DNA of 64,000 nucleotides from Pseudomonas arsenicoxydans (GCF_006438915.1 NZ_RCZE01000010.1:174046-238045); one strand, 5' to 3'; positions 43,445 through 55,128 are shown, numbered from the stretch's first letter. Notes: generated by a model from the sequence alone, not told the origin. Translations and numbers: made by a program.

Positions 43445-44455
43445 CTATTGCGCCTGCGCCGCTTGCAATGGCTGCTGGCGCTCGGTTTCTTCCTGCAAGA
43501 AATCCACAATCGACTGCGCGGATTTCTCATCCAGACGCAGGTTGGGCATCGGTATTTTGTCAAAACGTTCAAACAGCTCCACGGCAATCGGGTCTTTCTC
43601 CTTGAGCATGCTGTCCGGCTCGCGAATCCAGCGGTTGAGCCAGGCCGGGTCGCGTTGGCGGGTCACGCCGATCAGGTCCGGGCCAATGCTGCGCATACCG
43701 ATGCCCTGCCCGTCCATCGGGCCCAGGCTGTGACAGGACGCGCAACGGGTGCGAAACAGTTCTTCGCCATTGCTCGGTGGGCGAATCTCCGGCGCGTTGG
43801 CGTAGCTTTCTTCCGCGCTGGCCTTTTTCCAGTTCTGCAACGTGTTGGCCAACTGGTCGGCCAGAATCCACGGGTTCTCGAACGGTGAGGCTTTCATCCA
43901 GCGACCGGTACTCTGGTTGCCGACGATCAGGCTCAGGTTGTGGTCCTTGCTGCGTCCGTTGTCGACGCCCTCAATGAACAGCCCAAGTTTCTTGCGCAGG
44001 TCAGTGACGTCGGCAAATTCCCCGGTGAGGAATTTCCAGCCCGGCCCGACCTTGAACCGTTGCGCATAGGCCTTGAGCACTTCGGGCGTGTCGCTCAAGG
44101 GGTCGATGCTGATGGAGTAGAAAAAGATGTCCTGGCCGACCCGGTCACCGAGCAGCTTTTGCACCTGGCGCAAGCGCGCGGTTTCCAGTGGGCAGGAGTC
44201 GCTGCACGAGGTGAAGATGAAGTTGATCACCACCACCTTGTTCTTGATCAGGTCATCGAAGAAATGCACCTGCTGACCGTCCTGGTCGGTCAGCAGGGTG
44301 TTGGGAAAATAGTCGCCGCCCCACGGGGTCGCCGACTCCGTCGGCGCCAGCACACCCTCATGGGCCAGCAGCACCTGACTGGCCAACAGACAGACGACCA
44401 GTACCAATATCAGGTGCATGCCCAGGGCGCGGGAGCGCGGCGTGTGCACGTTCAT
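43445..44455 (-). CDS. SCO1/SenC-type copper protein fused to a cytochrome c domain
   Basis: ATG 44455 has GAGGGA 6 bases upstream; a start at 44479, overlapping the oxidase stop (ATGA), is the alternative. The protein (336 residues) has an N-terminal signal/anchor (LGMHLILVLVVCLLASQVLLA). The SCO thioredoxin-like domain has the copper-binding pair in FIFTSCSDSCPLE and the later His in RSKDHNLSLIVG. A C-terminal c-type heme domain has CASCHSLGP and a possible Met ligand in KIPMPNLRL. It is periplasmic. SCO proteins deliver copper or reduce disulfides during assembly of copper enzymes. Directly behind the multicopper oxidase gene, it probably matures that enzyme and may shuttle electrons through the heme. 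Confidence 0.87.
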   Translation of the reverse strand: MNVHTPRSRALGMHLILVLVVCLLASQVLLAHEGVLAPTESATPWGGDYFPNTLLTDQDGQQVHFFDDLIKNKVVVINFIFTSCSDSCPLETARLRQVQKLLGDRVGQDIFFYSISIDPLSDTPEVLKAYAQRFKVGPGWKFLTGEFADVTDLRKKLGLFIEGVDNGRSKDHNLSLIVGNQSTGRWMKASPFENPWILADQLANTLQNWKKASAEESYANAPEIRPPSNGEELFRTRCASCHSLGPMDGQGIGMRSIGPDLIGVTRQRDPAWLNRWIREPDSMLKEKDPIAVELFERFDKIPMPNLRLDEKSAQSIVDFLQEETERQQPLQAAQAQ

Positions 44456-44475
44456 GTCGGCTCCCTCGCGGCGTT

Positions 44476-47283
<2,808 letters not shown>

Positions 47284-47469
47284 CACCAGCCGCCTCGAAG
47301 TCGTGAAGGGGGTGATGGGTGTTTTGCAAGGAGCTCGCCAGATTTGTAACTGATTTATACGAAAGTATTAACACCCTGAAAAACAATGGCTTATCAACAT
47401 CAATGTGCCATAACCGCAAAAACCGACTGGGGCTTGACACCCGCTAACGGGGAAAGTTCACACCCGTTT

Positions 47470-48918
47470 TCAGGGAATCCGTTTGAACGACAAACGGACA
47501 GTCGTGCCCTCGCCTTCACGGCTGTCCAGGGTCACCGCGCCACCGAAGCGGTCCATGATGCGCTTGACCAGCACCAGCCCGACGCCCAAGCCACCTTGCT
47601 TGGTGGTAAAAAACGGCCGGAACGCCATGCTGCGCTGCTCCTCGTTCATGCCTTTGCCGGTGTCGCTGATACTCACACAAATACCTCTGGAATCCGTCGG
47701 TTCGAGCATGATCGTCAGCGTCCCGCCCTTGTCCATGGCTTCCAGTGCATTGGCCAGCAAACTGTTGAGTATTTGCGTCAGCTGCACCTGCTGGCTGAGC
47801 ACCATCGGTGTCTCCTTGGGCTCGAACACCACGTGAACGTTGGCCTTGGCAATCTGATGCTCGAAGGCGAGCAGACTGTCATGCAAGCAGGCAACCAGGT
47901 TCACCGGCTCCACTTCGTCATTGAGCGGTCGCAAGGATTGCAGCAGTTCCCGGACCCATTTCGACATGCGGTCCACCTGACCGATGATGTCGTTGATGTT
48001 TTTGTGGGCCGGGCCACTGTCGAACTCAAGGGCCAGCTCGGCGCTGGAACGAATGGTCGCCAACGGGTTGCGCAGGCTATGGGCAACCGCCGAGGACATC
48101 TCCCCGAGGGCGACAAAGGTTTCGTTGGTGATCAGTTGTTTTTGCTGCGTGGCCAACAGGATCGCTGCCCGCCGCACGATCCAGTACAGCCCCAGATAGA
48201 TCAGCCCGCCGCCCAGGGCCGTGGCCAGCCAGATCAGGGCCAGGCCACGCTCCATGCGCTCTATCAGGTCCTTGGGTTCCTTGTAGATCTCGACCATCGC
48301 AGTCACGGTGTTGCGGTCGGCATCGAACAGCGGGATGTAATTCTCAATGAAGATGTAGTCCGGCGGCGTGACGAACTTCTGCTCCATGCGCGCCTCGTCC
48401 ACGTTGTGATAGCTGGCGGACACCGGCGTTTTGGAGCCGAACGCATGATCGAGGTCCTCGTCGGCATGGATCGTGGTGCCCATCAGCTCCGGGTTGGTGG
48501 ACCAGATCACCATGCGGTCCGGGGCGTAGATGTTGGCCAGGATCACATCGGGCAAATGCTCGACGTGGTCGAGGAATTCACCCCGGGCACTGGCTCGGGC
48601 TTGTGGATCGTCGCCGGGGAAATCCTTGTCTTTGCGCGGGTCGAGCAACTCGCCCATGGTCCGCACGTTAGGAAGGGACACATGACGCACCTCGGCCGAG
48701 GCTATCGCTTCAATGAACTGTGAGGTCAATAACGCATCGCGCTGCACGCTCTCGGTAATCACAAAGCGCGTGGACACAGCGCCCAGCGCCACGGCTACCG
48801 TGCCGATCACCGCCATGCTGATCAGCGAGAACCAACGCAGCAGATTGAACGGCTGTTTGCGCGAGCTCAGGCGAATGTCGCCCTCTTCTTTGAGCAGGGC
48901 TGATGCTTGAATATTCAT
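47470..48918 (-). CDS. membrane sensor histidine kinase (MnxS-like, second paralogue)
   Basis: The 482-residue protein has TM1 (WFSLISMAVIGTVAVALGAV), a periplasmic domain with LPNVRTMGELLDPRKDKDF and VYNVDEARMEQKF-like stretches, and TM2 (LIWLATALGGGLIYLGLYWIV). The kinase motifs are AVAHSLRNPLATIRSS, ILNSLLANALEAM, ISDTGKGMN, FRPFFTT and GGLGVGLVLV. Phosphorylatable His is in the AVAHSLRNP box. It shares the opening, the periplasmic layout and the kinase core with the kinase at 41849-43342, so the pair arose by duplication. It lies upstream of the oxidase gene, with no response regulator of its own; it likely feeds the regulator at 40450-41880. Confidence 0.9.
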   Translation of the reverse strand: MNIQASALLKEEGDIRLSSRKQPFNLLRWFSLISMAVIGTVAVALGAVSTRFVITESVQRDALLTSQFIEAIASAEVRHVSLPNVRTMGELLDPRKDKDFPGDDPQARASARGEFLDHVEHLPDVILANIYAPDRMVIWSTNPELMGTTIHADEDLDHAFGSKTPVSASYHNVDEARMEQKFVTPPDYIFIENYIPLFDADRNTVTAMVEIYKEPKDLIERMERGLALIWLATALGGGLIYLGLYWIVRRAAILLATQQKQLITNETFVALGEMSSAVAHSLRNPLATIRSSAELALEFDSGPAHKNINDIIGQVDRMSKWVRELLQSLRPLNDEVEPVNLVACLHDSLLAFEHQIAKANVHVVFEPKETPMVLSQQVQLTQILNSLLANALEAMDKGGTLTIMLEPTDSRGICVSISDTGKGMNEEQRSMAFRPFFTTKQGGLGVGLVLVKRIMDRFGGAVTLDSREGEGTTVRLSFKRIP

Positions 48919-49132
48919 GGACGTGGTTCCCGGGTGCTCCCTATAGGGTTATAGCGCACTGCCCGATGTTTGCCCGGCTTCGGGTTTTATCCACCCACTT
49001 TCCCCGATTGCCCCACTGCCCCGATCACCCCCCAAAACTGGGGACAGTCGCCCGCTTCAACGGCCGGTGAGATTTAGTCGCAGTCACGCCACAGGCCTTC
49101 ACTACGGGCTTGTGGTGACGGTTTTCAAAAAT

Positions 49133-49148
49133 TGGTATGGAAGTTGCC
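49133..49148 (+). promoter_or_regulatory. candidate sigma54 (-24/-12) promoter
   Basis: TGGTATGGAAGTTGCC has GG at 49134-49135 and GC at 49146-49147 with exactly 10 bases between, matching the GG-N10-GC rule and the TTGC half. It lies 59 bases before the start codon at 49207. A CCACAGGCC / GGGCTTGTGG inverted repeat at about 49089-49115 lies just upstream. A sigma54-type activator is encoded 7 kb to the left. Confidence 0.5.
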
Positions 49149-49206
49149 GAAGCCCTCTCAACTGACCCACCCCCAAGGGGCAGGTCTTCTGATAGAGGGA
49201 ATACTC

Positions 49207-50553
49207 ATGCACCCTTTACTGTCCAAAACCACGATCGCCCTGATCGTGTCCGCTCTGGCCCAAGGCGCTGCGCAGGCGGCGCTGTTTGCCGTCGACACCG
49301 GACCTTACCTGCCCGCCAACGGCAATTTCGCCGCCTGGTATCAGGATACGCACGGCCGCACTCTTGATCTGTGCCTGTCCAAGGCAGTCAGCTCCAGGGT
49401 GGCCAGTGCGCCAGGCGCCCCGACTTACATGTGTTCGTTGATCCCCGCCCCCGGTGTTTTCGACGACACTCAACCAATGGTCTTCCCGACCAATTTCCCC
49501 GACGAAGCGTTCTGGGCGACCGGCGAAACCACCATCGTCGATGCGGCCCGCGGCATCGACCTGACCTATGTCTCTGCGGTTGAAGCCGCCTTCAGCGGCG
49601 GCGACCCGGTGGAAGGCGACCAGATCAGCTTCGCGCGCATCCGCATCCGCATCGACGTGCCCACGGCCGGGACCTATGTCATAACCCACCCCTATGGCGT
49701 CGAAGTGTTCACCGTCGATACCCCAGGGCGGCGGGCGATCAACATGACCCGGGACATCGGCATCGGCGCGGCGAAAACCTATGACGGCGCGCTTAAGGGT
49801 GATGTCGGACCGTTCCTGCGCAGCGTCAACGGCCCTTACACCGAGACCAACCCGGTCAGCGGCGCCGCCGAACAATTCGTCGGCGACCCGAACCTCACCG
49901 AAGCCGTGACCGGCAGTCCGTACAACACCAACTACGTGCGCATCGAAGGCCCCAATGGCATTGACTTGCGCACTGACCTCTTTGCCGTCTCCGGCAAGCT
50001 GTCGACGGTGGTCCGGCCAACCCCGGTCATTGCCCAACGCAGCACCTACTCTCGGCATGCCGGTGACAGCGCACCGGTGGCCCAACAAGACGTCTTCGTC
50101 ATGGCCCCGCCTGCACCGGCGACTGTGACCCTGGACAGCAACAACCCGGTGTTGAACCTCACCGAGGCGGACAGTACCGGCCACTGGTACGCGCAGTCGT
50201 CGACCAATCCATCGTTGCCGAACACCTTGCAACTGACCGCCGACAACCATCTGGCCATCGCCAGCAGCACGCCGACAATCCTGCCCATGCCCCTGACTGA
50301 CCTGGTGGTGATTTCCCGTGCCGAGTACAGCCTGAGCAACGGCCAGATCACCATCGTCGCCTCGACCAGTGATGAAACCTCGCCACCGGTGCTCACCGCC
50401 ACCTCGGGTACCGGGGTCGCCATCGGTGCCCTGAGCGGCGATGGCGCCGTGAAAAGCCTGGCCACCGGCATCTCGCCCATTCCGCCAGCCAAGGTTCGGG
50501 TGACGTCATCCAATGGCGGCAGCGACACCGAAGAAGTGGTCATCGTGCAATGA
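49207..50553 (+). CDS. secreted protein with novel conserved domain, curlin-operon gene 1
   Basis: ATG 49207 has GAGGGA upstream. The 448-residue precursor has a signal peptide (TTIALIVSALAQGAAQA). The following about 230 residues are closely related to the N-terminal part of the next gene: both share VDxGPY, LCxSKAVSSRV, PGxFDDTQPMVFP, DEAFW, GDQISFARIRIRI-like, ITHPYGVE, GRRAIN, FLRSVNGPYTE and VGDPNLTEAVTGSP. The C-terminal about 180 residues look like two beta-sandwich units ending in SNGGSDTEEVVIVQ. I know of no function for this domain. Its place at the head of an operon with curlin-repeat genes suggests a matrix or fibre-associated protein. It overlaps no gene; the next start is 36 bases on. 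Confidence 0.75.
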   Translation: MHPLLSKTTIALIVSALAQGAAQAALFAVDTGPYLPANGNFAAWYQDTHGRTLDLCLSKAVSSRVASAPGAPTYMCSLIPAPGVFDDTQPMVFPTNFPDEAFWATGETTIVDAARGIDLTYVSAVEAAFSGGDPVEGDQISFARIRIRIDVPTAGTYVITHPYGVEVFTVDTPGRRAINMTRDIGIGAAKTYDGALKGDVGPFLRSVNGPYTETNPVSGAAEQFVGDPNLTEAVTGSPYNTNYVRIEGPNGIDLRTDLFAVSGKLSTVVRPTPVIAQRSTYSRHAGDSAPVAQQDVFVMAPPAPATVTLDSNNPVLNLTEADSTGHWYAQSSTNPSLPNTLQLTADNHLAIASSTPTILPMPLTDLVVISRAEYSLSNGQITIVASTSDETSPPVLTATSGTGVAIGALSGDGAVKSLATGISPIPPAKVRVTSSNGGSDTEEVVIVQ

Positions 50554-50588
50554 ACGCTCACATGCCCAGATCCTCATCAGGAGGCATC

Positions 50589-52829
50589 ATGAACAATTGG
50601 CCACGCCTGGCGCTCAACGCCCTGGGACTGACTCTATCGCTGTCCGGCAGTGCTTTCGCGCAACTCGCTGCCGTCGACCCCGGCCCCTATACCTTTGCCA
50701 CCGGGAAATTCCCGATCTGGTATCAGGACAACAATCTGCTGTCGATGGAATTGTGCCAGTCCAAAGCCGTCAGTTCGCGAGTAGGGGTCACGGTGCCACC
50801 GGCCTACATGTGTACCCTGCTGCCGACACCGGGCATTTTCGACGACACCCAGCCGATGGTGTTCCCGGATAACTGGCCAGACGAAGCCTTCTGGTTCCTC
50901 GCCGATGCCACCATCCCCAACAACGCTGCCGGTTACGGGATGGACGCCTATGTTGCCGGGATCGAGGCTGCATTTGCCGGCGGGAACCCGCTCGACGGCG
51001 ATCAGATCACCTTCGCGCGGATCCGGATGCGGATCAACATTCCCGTCGCCGGGACCTACACCATCACCCACCCATACGGTGTGGAAACGGTTAATGTCAC
51101 CACCCCCGGCCGTCGTGCGATCAACATCACCAAAGACGTCGGCATCGGTGCGCCAGGCGTATTCACCGGCGCGGTGAACGGTGCTATCGGGCCCTTCCTG
51201 CGCAGCGTCAACGGCCCGTATACGGAAGTGAACCCGGACACCGGCGCCGTCGAAACCTTCGTCGGTGATCCGAACCTCACCGAAGCCGTGACCGGCAGCC
51301 CGAACAACACCAACTTCGTGCGTATCCAGGGGCCTGCCGGGACCATCGAGACCAGCCTCTTCACCCTGTCCGGCAAAGTGCTCGACAGCCGTGCGCAAAC
51401 ACCGGTGGATATCAGTCGCGCCACGTACCGGCGCACCGCAGGAACGGGAGGCAACAGCACCCGCGTCGAAGTCTTTGGTAAAGCCAACAACGGCTCGACC
51501 CTGTGCTTCCGCGAAAGCATTGCCCTGGTCCCCGGCCCACCTGTCTCGCCTTGCCAGACCACCATGGTCAGCGATAACAACGGCTTGTTCTTCGGCCAGC
51601 ACCTCCTGGCCAATGGCGCCGTGCCGCCTGTCGTGGTGATCACCGCCACCAACCCGACCGGTTCGACCCGCCCGACCTCCGTGTCGAGCAAACTCACCGA
51701 CGTGGTGAAAGTCCAGACCGCTCGCTACAGCTGGAGCAATCACAGCCTGCTGATCGAAGCCACCTCCACCGACGAAGTGGGCATACCTGACATGGTCGCC
51801 CAGAGTTACGGAAGGCTGTCGAAGAACGGCACGCTGCAGAGCCTGACCGTGCCGGACCTGATGCAGCCACCGGCCACCGTGACGATCAAGTCGGCCGCGG
51901 GCGGCAGTGACACCGAGCCAGTCGTGGTGGTCGGCACCGCACCGGACTCCGGTCAGAACAAGGCACCTATAGGGGTTGCCGATGTGGGCAGCACCACCTT
52001 TGGCGTGCCGGTCACCCTCAACGTGCTGGCCAACGACAGCGACCCGGACGGCAACACACCACTGAGTGTCACGGCGCTGACGCAACCGGCCGCCGGCAAG
52101 GGCACCGTGGCATTGGCCGTCAACAATGTGGTGTATACGCCGCCCGCCGTCGTCAATGCACCGTTGACCACAACCTTCACCTACAAGGTTCAAGACGCCA
52201 AAGGCCTGGCCTCGACCGACCCGGTGACCGTGACCGTCAACGTGGCATCTAACCAGCCTCCGGTGGCTGTCAACGACAGCGTCTCGACCCAGGCTGCGCC
52301 CGTCACGATCAACGTGCTGGCCAACGACACCGACCCTGAAGGCAACCTGCCGCTGGCCGTCGCCAGCCTCACCCAACCGGCAGCAGGTCGCGGCAGTGTC
52401 GCCATCAACGGCACGGCGGTCACCTATACACCACCGGCCGTCGTGCTGACGCCTTTCACCACAACCTTCACCTACGTCGCCCGGGACAGCTTCGGCGCCC
52501 TGTCGGCACCGGCCACGGTCACCGTGCAGGTGTCGCCACCGCTGGTCCTTGAAGTCTTCAACGTGACGGCTGCCACAGTCACCGCCCGTGCCGGCAATCG
52601 CTTCACCTGGAACTTCGCCGGTACCTCGTCGACGATCGTCGGCAACACGGTCACCGTCCAGGTCACCACACCGGCCGGGCTGGCTACCCTGGGCACCGCC
52701 ACCGTAGCGATTACCGGACGCTGGACCCTGACGGTCACCAACACCACGGTCGCCCCATCGCTCAACCCGACGGCCACCATCCGATCAACCCCGGGCTCGG
52801 TGCGCAACGTCTCCGTCACCGTGCAGTAA
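50589..52829 (+). CDS. secreted multidomain protein with two cadherin/Big-type Ig repeats, curlin-operon gene 2
   Basis: AGGAGGCATC directly precedes ATG 50589. The 746-residue precursor has a signal peptide (ALNALGLTLSLSGSAFA), then the same about 230-residue domain as the previous protein. A beta-rich region with SAAGGSDTEPVVVVGTAPDS follows. Two tandem repeats at roughly 470-650 share VTLNVLANDSDPDGN / VTINVLANDTDPEGN, LTQPAAGxG, YTPPAVV and TTTFTY. DSDPDGN-type loops are the calcium-binding signature of bacterial cadherin-like or VCBS-like domains. The last about 90 residues form another beta-sandwich. Adhesive extracellular role inferred. Same operon as the curlin-repeat genes. Confidence 0.8.
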   Translation: MNNWPRLALNALGLTLSLSGSAFAQLAAVDPGPYTFATGKFPIWYQDNNLLSMELCQSKAVSSRVGVTVPPAYMCTLLPTPGIFDDTQPMVFPDNWPDEAFWFLADATIPNNAAGYGMDAYVAGIEAAFAGGNPLDGDQITFARIRMRINIPVAGTYTITHPYGVETVNVTTPGRRAINITKDVGIGAPGVFTGAVNGAIGPFLRSVNGPYTEVNPDTGAVETFVGDPNLTEAVTGSPNNTNFVRIQGPAGTIETSLFTLSGKVLDSRAQTPVDISRATYRRTAGTGGNSTRVEVFGKANNGSTLCFRESIALVPGPPVSPCQTTMVSDNNGLFFGQHLLANGAVPPVVVITATNPTGSTRPTSVSSKLTDVVKVQTARYSWSNHSLLIEATSTDEVGIPDMVAQSYGRLSKNGTLQSLTVPDLMQPPATVTIKSAAGGSDTEPVVVVGTAPDSGQNKAPIGVADVGSTTFGVPVTLNVLANDSDPDGNTPLSVTALTQPAAGKGTVALAVNNVVYTPPAVVNAPLTTTFTYKVQDAKGLASTDPVTVTVNVASNQPPVAVNDSVSTQAAPVTINVLANDTDPEGNLPLAVASLTQPAAGRGSVAINGTAVTYTPPAVVLTPFTTTFTYVARDSFGALSAPATVTVQVSPPLVLEVFNVTAATVTARAGNRFTWNFAGTSSTIVGNTVTVQVTTPAGLATLGTATVAITGRWTLTVTNTTVAPSLNPTATIRSTPGSVRNVSVTVQ

Positions 52830-52887
52830 ACGCTGCCCCACCGTCTGCAATGGCCGGTGGGGCAAGCCCTCAACCAAGGACTCAGCC

Positions 52888-53349
52888 ATGAAAACGTCGA
52901 CCGTTGCCCTGCTCTGCCTGCTTCTGCTTTGCAGCAGCGCGGGTGTGCGCGCCGATGACTTGATGGACAACGACGACCTCGGTCCCGGTGGCGACCTGGG
53001 CGAGTTACCCCCACCGGTTGGCCAGCACGCGCTGATCGACCAGAACGGCCAGGCCAACATTGCACTGGTGCAACAGAACGGCCAGTCGTTGCTCGGCAAT
53101 ATCGTCCAGTCGGGCAGCAATCAGGAGGCTTACATCCTGCAACAAGGAAACGACCTGATGGCAATGATCAACCAGCAAGGTTCTGGCAACGATGCCTCGA
53201 TCACGCAAACCGGCAGCCACAACCGTGCGCAGATTTCCCAGAACGGCAATAACAACGACGCCAGCATCGTCCAGGCCGGCACGGGGCTCTCCAGCGCCGT
53301 GACCCAATCCGGGAACGGCATGAGCGTCTCCGTCAAACAATATCGCTAA
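52888..53349 (+). CDS. curlin-repeat protein, CsgB-like (possible nucleator)
   Basis: The 153-residue precursor has a signal peptide (TSTVALLCLLLLCSSAGVRA), an acidic linker (DDLMDNDDLGPGGDLG), and about five curlin repeats. Examples are QNGQANIALVQQNGQS, GSNQEAYILQQGN, GSGNDASITQTGSHNRAQI and NGNNNDASIVQAG. Each repeat has the x-Q-x-G-x-x-N-x-A-x-I/V-x-Q pattern of amyloid-forming CsgA/CsgB. The short repeat number and a basic end (SVSVKQYR) recall CsgB, which nucleates CsgA fibres at the cell surface. AAGGA lies before the start. The next curlin gene begins 27 bases downstream. Confidence 0.85.
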   Translation: MKTSTVALLCLLLLCSSAGVRADDLMDNDDLGPGGDLGELPPPVGQHALIDQNGQANIALVQQNGQSLLGNIVQSGSNQEAYILQQGNDLMAMINQQGSGNDASITQTGSHNRAQISQNGNNNDASIVQAGTGLSSAVTQSGNGMSVSVKQYR

Positions 53350-53376
53350 AGCACTGCACCACTTGGAGGTTCCATC

Positions 53377-54825
53377 ATGTTCAAATTAATGCCCCTCACC
53401 GCCGCCATCCTGGTCATCCTCAGTGCCCAGGCGATGGCCGACGACAGCACGTCCATCCAGAACCAGAACGGCGATGCCAACATCGCCAACGTGAAACAGA
53501 CCACAGCCAGTTTCAGCACGTCCACCCAGCAGCAGTCTGGATCGGGCAACGATGCCGCGACAGTGCAGGACAACGCCAGCAGCACCATCGAGCAGATCCA
53601 GGTCGGTGACTACAACGCCGGCTACGGTGAGCAACTGTTCGAAAACGGCAGCACCATCACCCAGCAACAGGTCGGCACGTTCAACACCAGCCATGCCAGT
53701 CAGTCAATTGGCGTGGGCAGCAGCCAGGCGCTGCAACAACAACTGGGCAACGGCAACTTCTCGTTCCTCTATCAGGACAGTCAGGACGGCAGCAGCGGCA
53801 CGACCTTCCAGCAAGGCGACAACAACGAGGCCAACATCGAACAGATGGAACTGGGCGTCGGCAACAACGCGTCCATCACCCAGTTCGGCAACACCAACTA
53901 CGGCACCGCCGAACAGGTGTTCCACGAGGGTGGCCAGATCAACATCAACCAGTCGGGCAACGATAACTATGCCTATGGCGATCAACGCAACGGCCTGGGC
54001 GGCACCATCAGCATCAACCAGCTCGGCGATGGCAACGGCAGTGAAGTCTGGCAAGACAGTCAGACTGCCAGCCAGACCACCATCCAACAGATCGGGCAGA
54101 CCAACGAAACCGTGGTCGACCAGAGCTTCGGCCAAAACAACGTGGCGACGGTGCTGCAAGTTGGCGACCTCAACGCGATCTATGCCGACCAGTTCGAATC
54201 ACTGGGCTCGACTGTCGCGCTGTATCAATCGGGCACCAGCAACGTGCATTTCACCTATCAAAGCGGCGACAGCCATGTGCTCAACGCCAACTCGGTAGGT
54301 ACCGGCAACAAGGTCTACGCCAGCAACTGGAAAGGCCCGCAAAAAGGCGGTCAGTTCGGCAGCAACCAGCGTGCGACGGTCAATCAGGTGGGCACCAACA
54401 ACGTCGCCAACTTCACCCAGAACGGCGCCGGCCACATCATGACCACCAACCAGTCCGGCACCGGCAACACAACCAAGGTCAACCAGGCTGATTCCTACAA
54501 CGAGCTGTATTTCGACCAGAACGGCAGCGACAACATCCTCATCGCCGACCAGCGCGGCACCACCAACCTGGCCCAGGGCAGCAGCAACGGCACTGGCAAC
54601 AGCACCGAGATCGACCAGTCCGGCAGCGGCAACCAGGCCTACACCACACAGCTGTATGGCAGCGACAACATGATCACCGTCAAACAGGCGGACACCATGA
54701 ACGTCGCCTATGTGACCCAGGGCGGCACCGGCAACATTGCCAATGTTGATCAAAGCGGCGTAAGCCAGACGGCGACCGTGCAGCAGTTTGGTAGCGCCAA
54801 CTCGGCAACCGTGTTGCAGCAATAA
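53377..54825 (+). CDS. large curlin-repeat protein, CsgA-like fibre subunit
   Basis: The 482-residue precursor begins with a signal peptide (KLMPLTAAILVILSAQAMA) and then consists almost entirely of curlin-type repeats, about 20 in total. Examples are QNQNGDANIANVKQTT, GDNNEANIEQMELGVGNNAS, QVGTNNVANFTQNGAG and SGTGNTTKVNQAD. It ends QFGSANSATVLQQ. It is Gln/Asn/Gly-rich and has no Cys. It is several times longer than E. coli CsgA (about 150 residues). The likely role is the major extracellular amyloid, exported through the CsgG-type pore encoded at 56090-56947. A strong terminator ends the operon. Confidence 0.88.
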   Translation: MFKLMPLTAAILVILSAQAMADDSTSIQNQNGDANIANVKQTTASFSTSTQQQSGSGNDAATVQDNASSTIEQIQVGDYNAGYGEQLFENGSTITQQQVGTFNTSHASQSIGVGSSQALQQQLGNGNFSFLYQDSQDGSSGTTFQQGDNNEANIEQMELGVGNNASITQFGNTNYGTAEQVFHEGGQININQSGNDNYAYGDQRNGLGGTISINQLGDGNGSEVWQDSQTASQTTIQQIGQTNETVVDQSFGQNNVATVLQVGDLNAIYADQFESLGSTVALYQSGTSNVHFTYQSGDSHVLNANSVGTGNKVYASNWKGPQKGGQFGSNQRATVNQVGTNNVANFTQNGAGHIMTTNQSGTGNTTKVNQADSYNELYFDQNGSDNILIADQRGTTNLAQGSSNGTGNSTEIDQSGSGNQAYTTQLYGSDNMITVKQADTMNVAYVTQGGTGNIANVDQSGVSQTATVQQFGSANSATVLQQ

Positions 54826-54835
54826 TCGCAAGGCG

Positions 54836-54876
54836 TAAAAAACCGCGGCCTTTGGTGGAGGGTCGCGGTTTTTTTG
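54836..54876 (+). terminator. Rho-independent terminator of the curlin operon
   Basis: AAAAACCGCG pairs with CGCGGTTTTT across a GGCCTTTGGTGGAGGGT loop, with a T-run on the right and an A-run on the left. It is 11 bases beyond the CsgA-like stop. Confidence 0.88.
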
Positions 54877-54910
54877 TGCCTGGTGGGGATGTGGTGGTTG
54901 TGAGGCCGCC

Positions 54911-54933
54911 TTCGCGAGCAAGCCCGCTCCCAC
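54911..54933. repeat. REP element (single)
   Basis: TTCGCGAGCAAGCCCGCTCCCAC, the consensus form of the Pseudomonas repeat, lies just after the curlin terminator. Confidence 0.82.
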
Positions 54934-55010
54934 AATTTGACCGGGGGAGGTCTGAAAATTCGGCTTAGAATGGCGCACTTTTCGTGCTTGCTTCATGGCG
55001 AGCTGTGCGT

Positions 55011-55030
55011 GGGAGGGCTTCGGCCCTCCC
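55011..55030 (+). promoter_or_regulatory. stable hairpin in the leader of the DUF6124 gene
   Basis: GGGAGGGC-TTCG-GCCCTCCC is a perfect 8-bp stem closed by a TTCG tetraloop, 99 bases before the start codon. No T-run follows, so it is not a simple terminator. It may be a cis-acting RNA element or protect the 5' end. Confidence 0.5.
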
Positions 55031-55128
55031 GGGTTCCATTCCCTGGTCGACCAACCTGCGTACAGTTTGCCACCCAACTGCTTGGTCGCAGTCGTGGCGG
55101 ATTCCTTTTCTTCGAATGGAGCTTCACC

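Noticed and set aside
47340..47440. TGGCAC on the minus strand upstream of the oxidase gene as a sigma54 promoter
   Set aside because: The -12 half at the required spacing is not GC; the match is to only one half of the element.
50634..52376. Minus-strand open frame of 580 codons over the cadherin-repeat protein gene
   Set aside because: Antisense to a protein with signal peptide, perfect ribosome site and Ig repeats; composition is Gly/Arg/His-rich mirror sequence.
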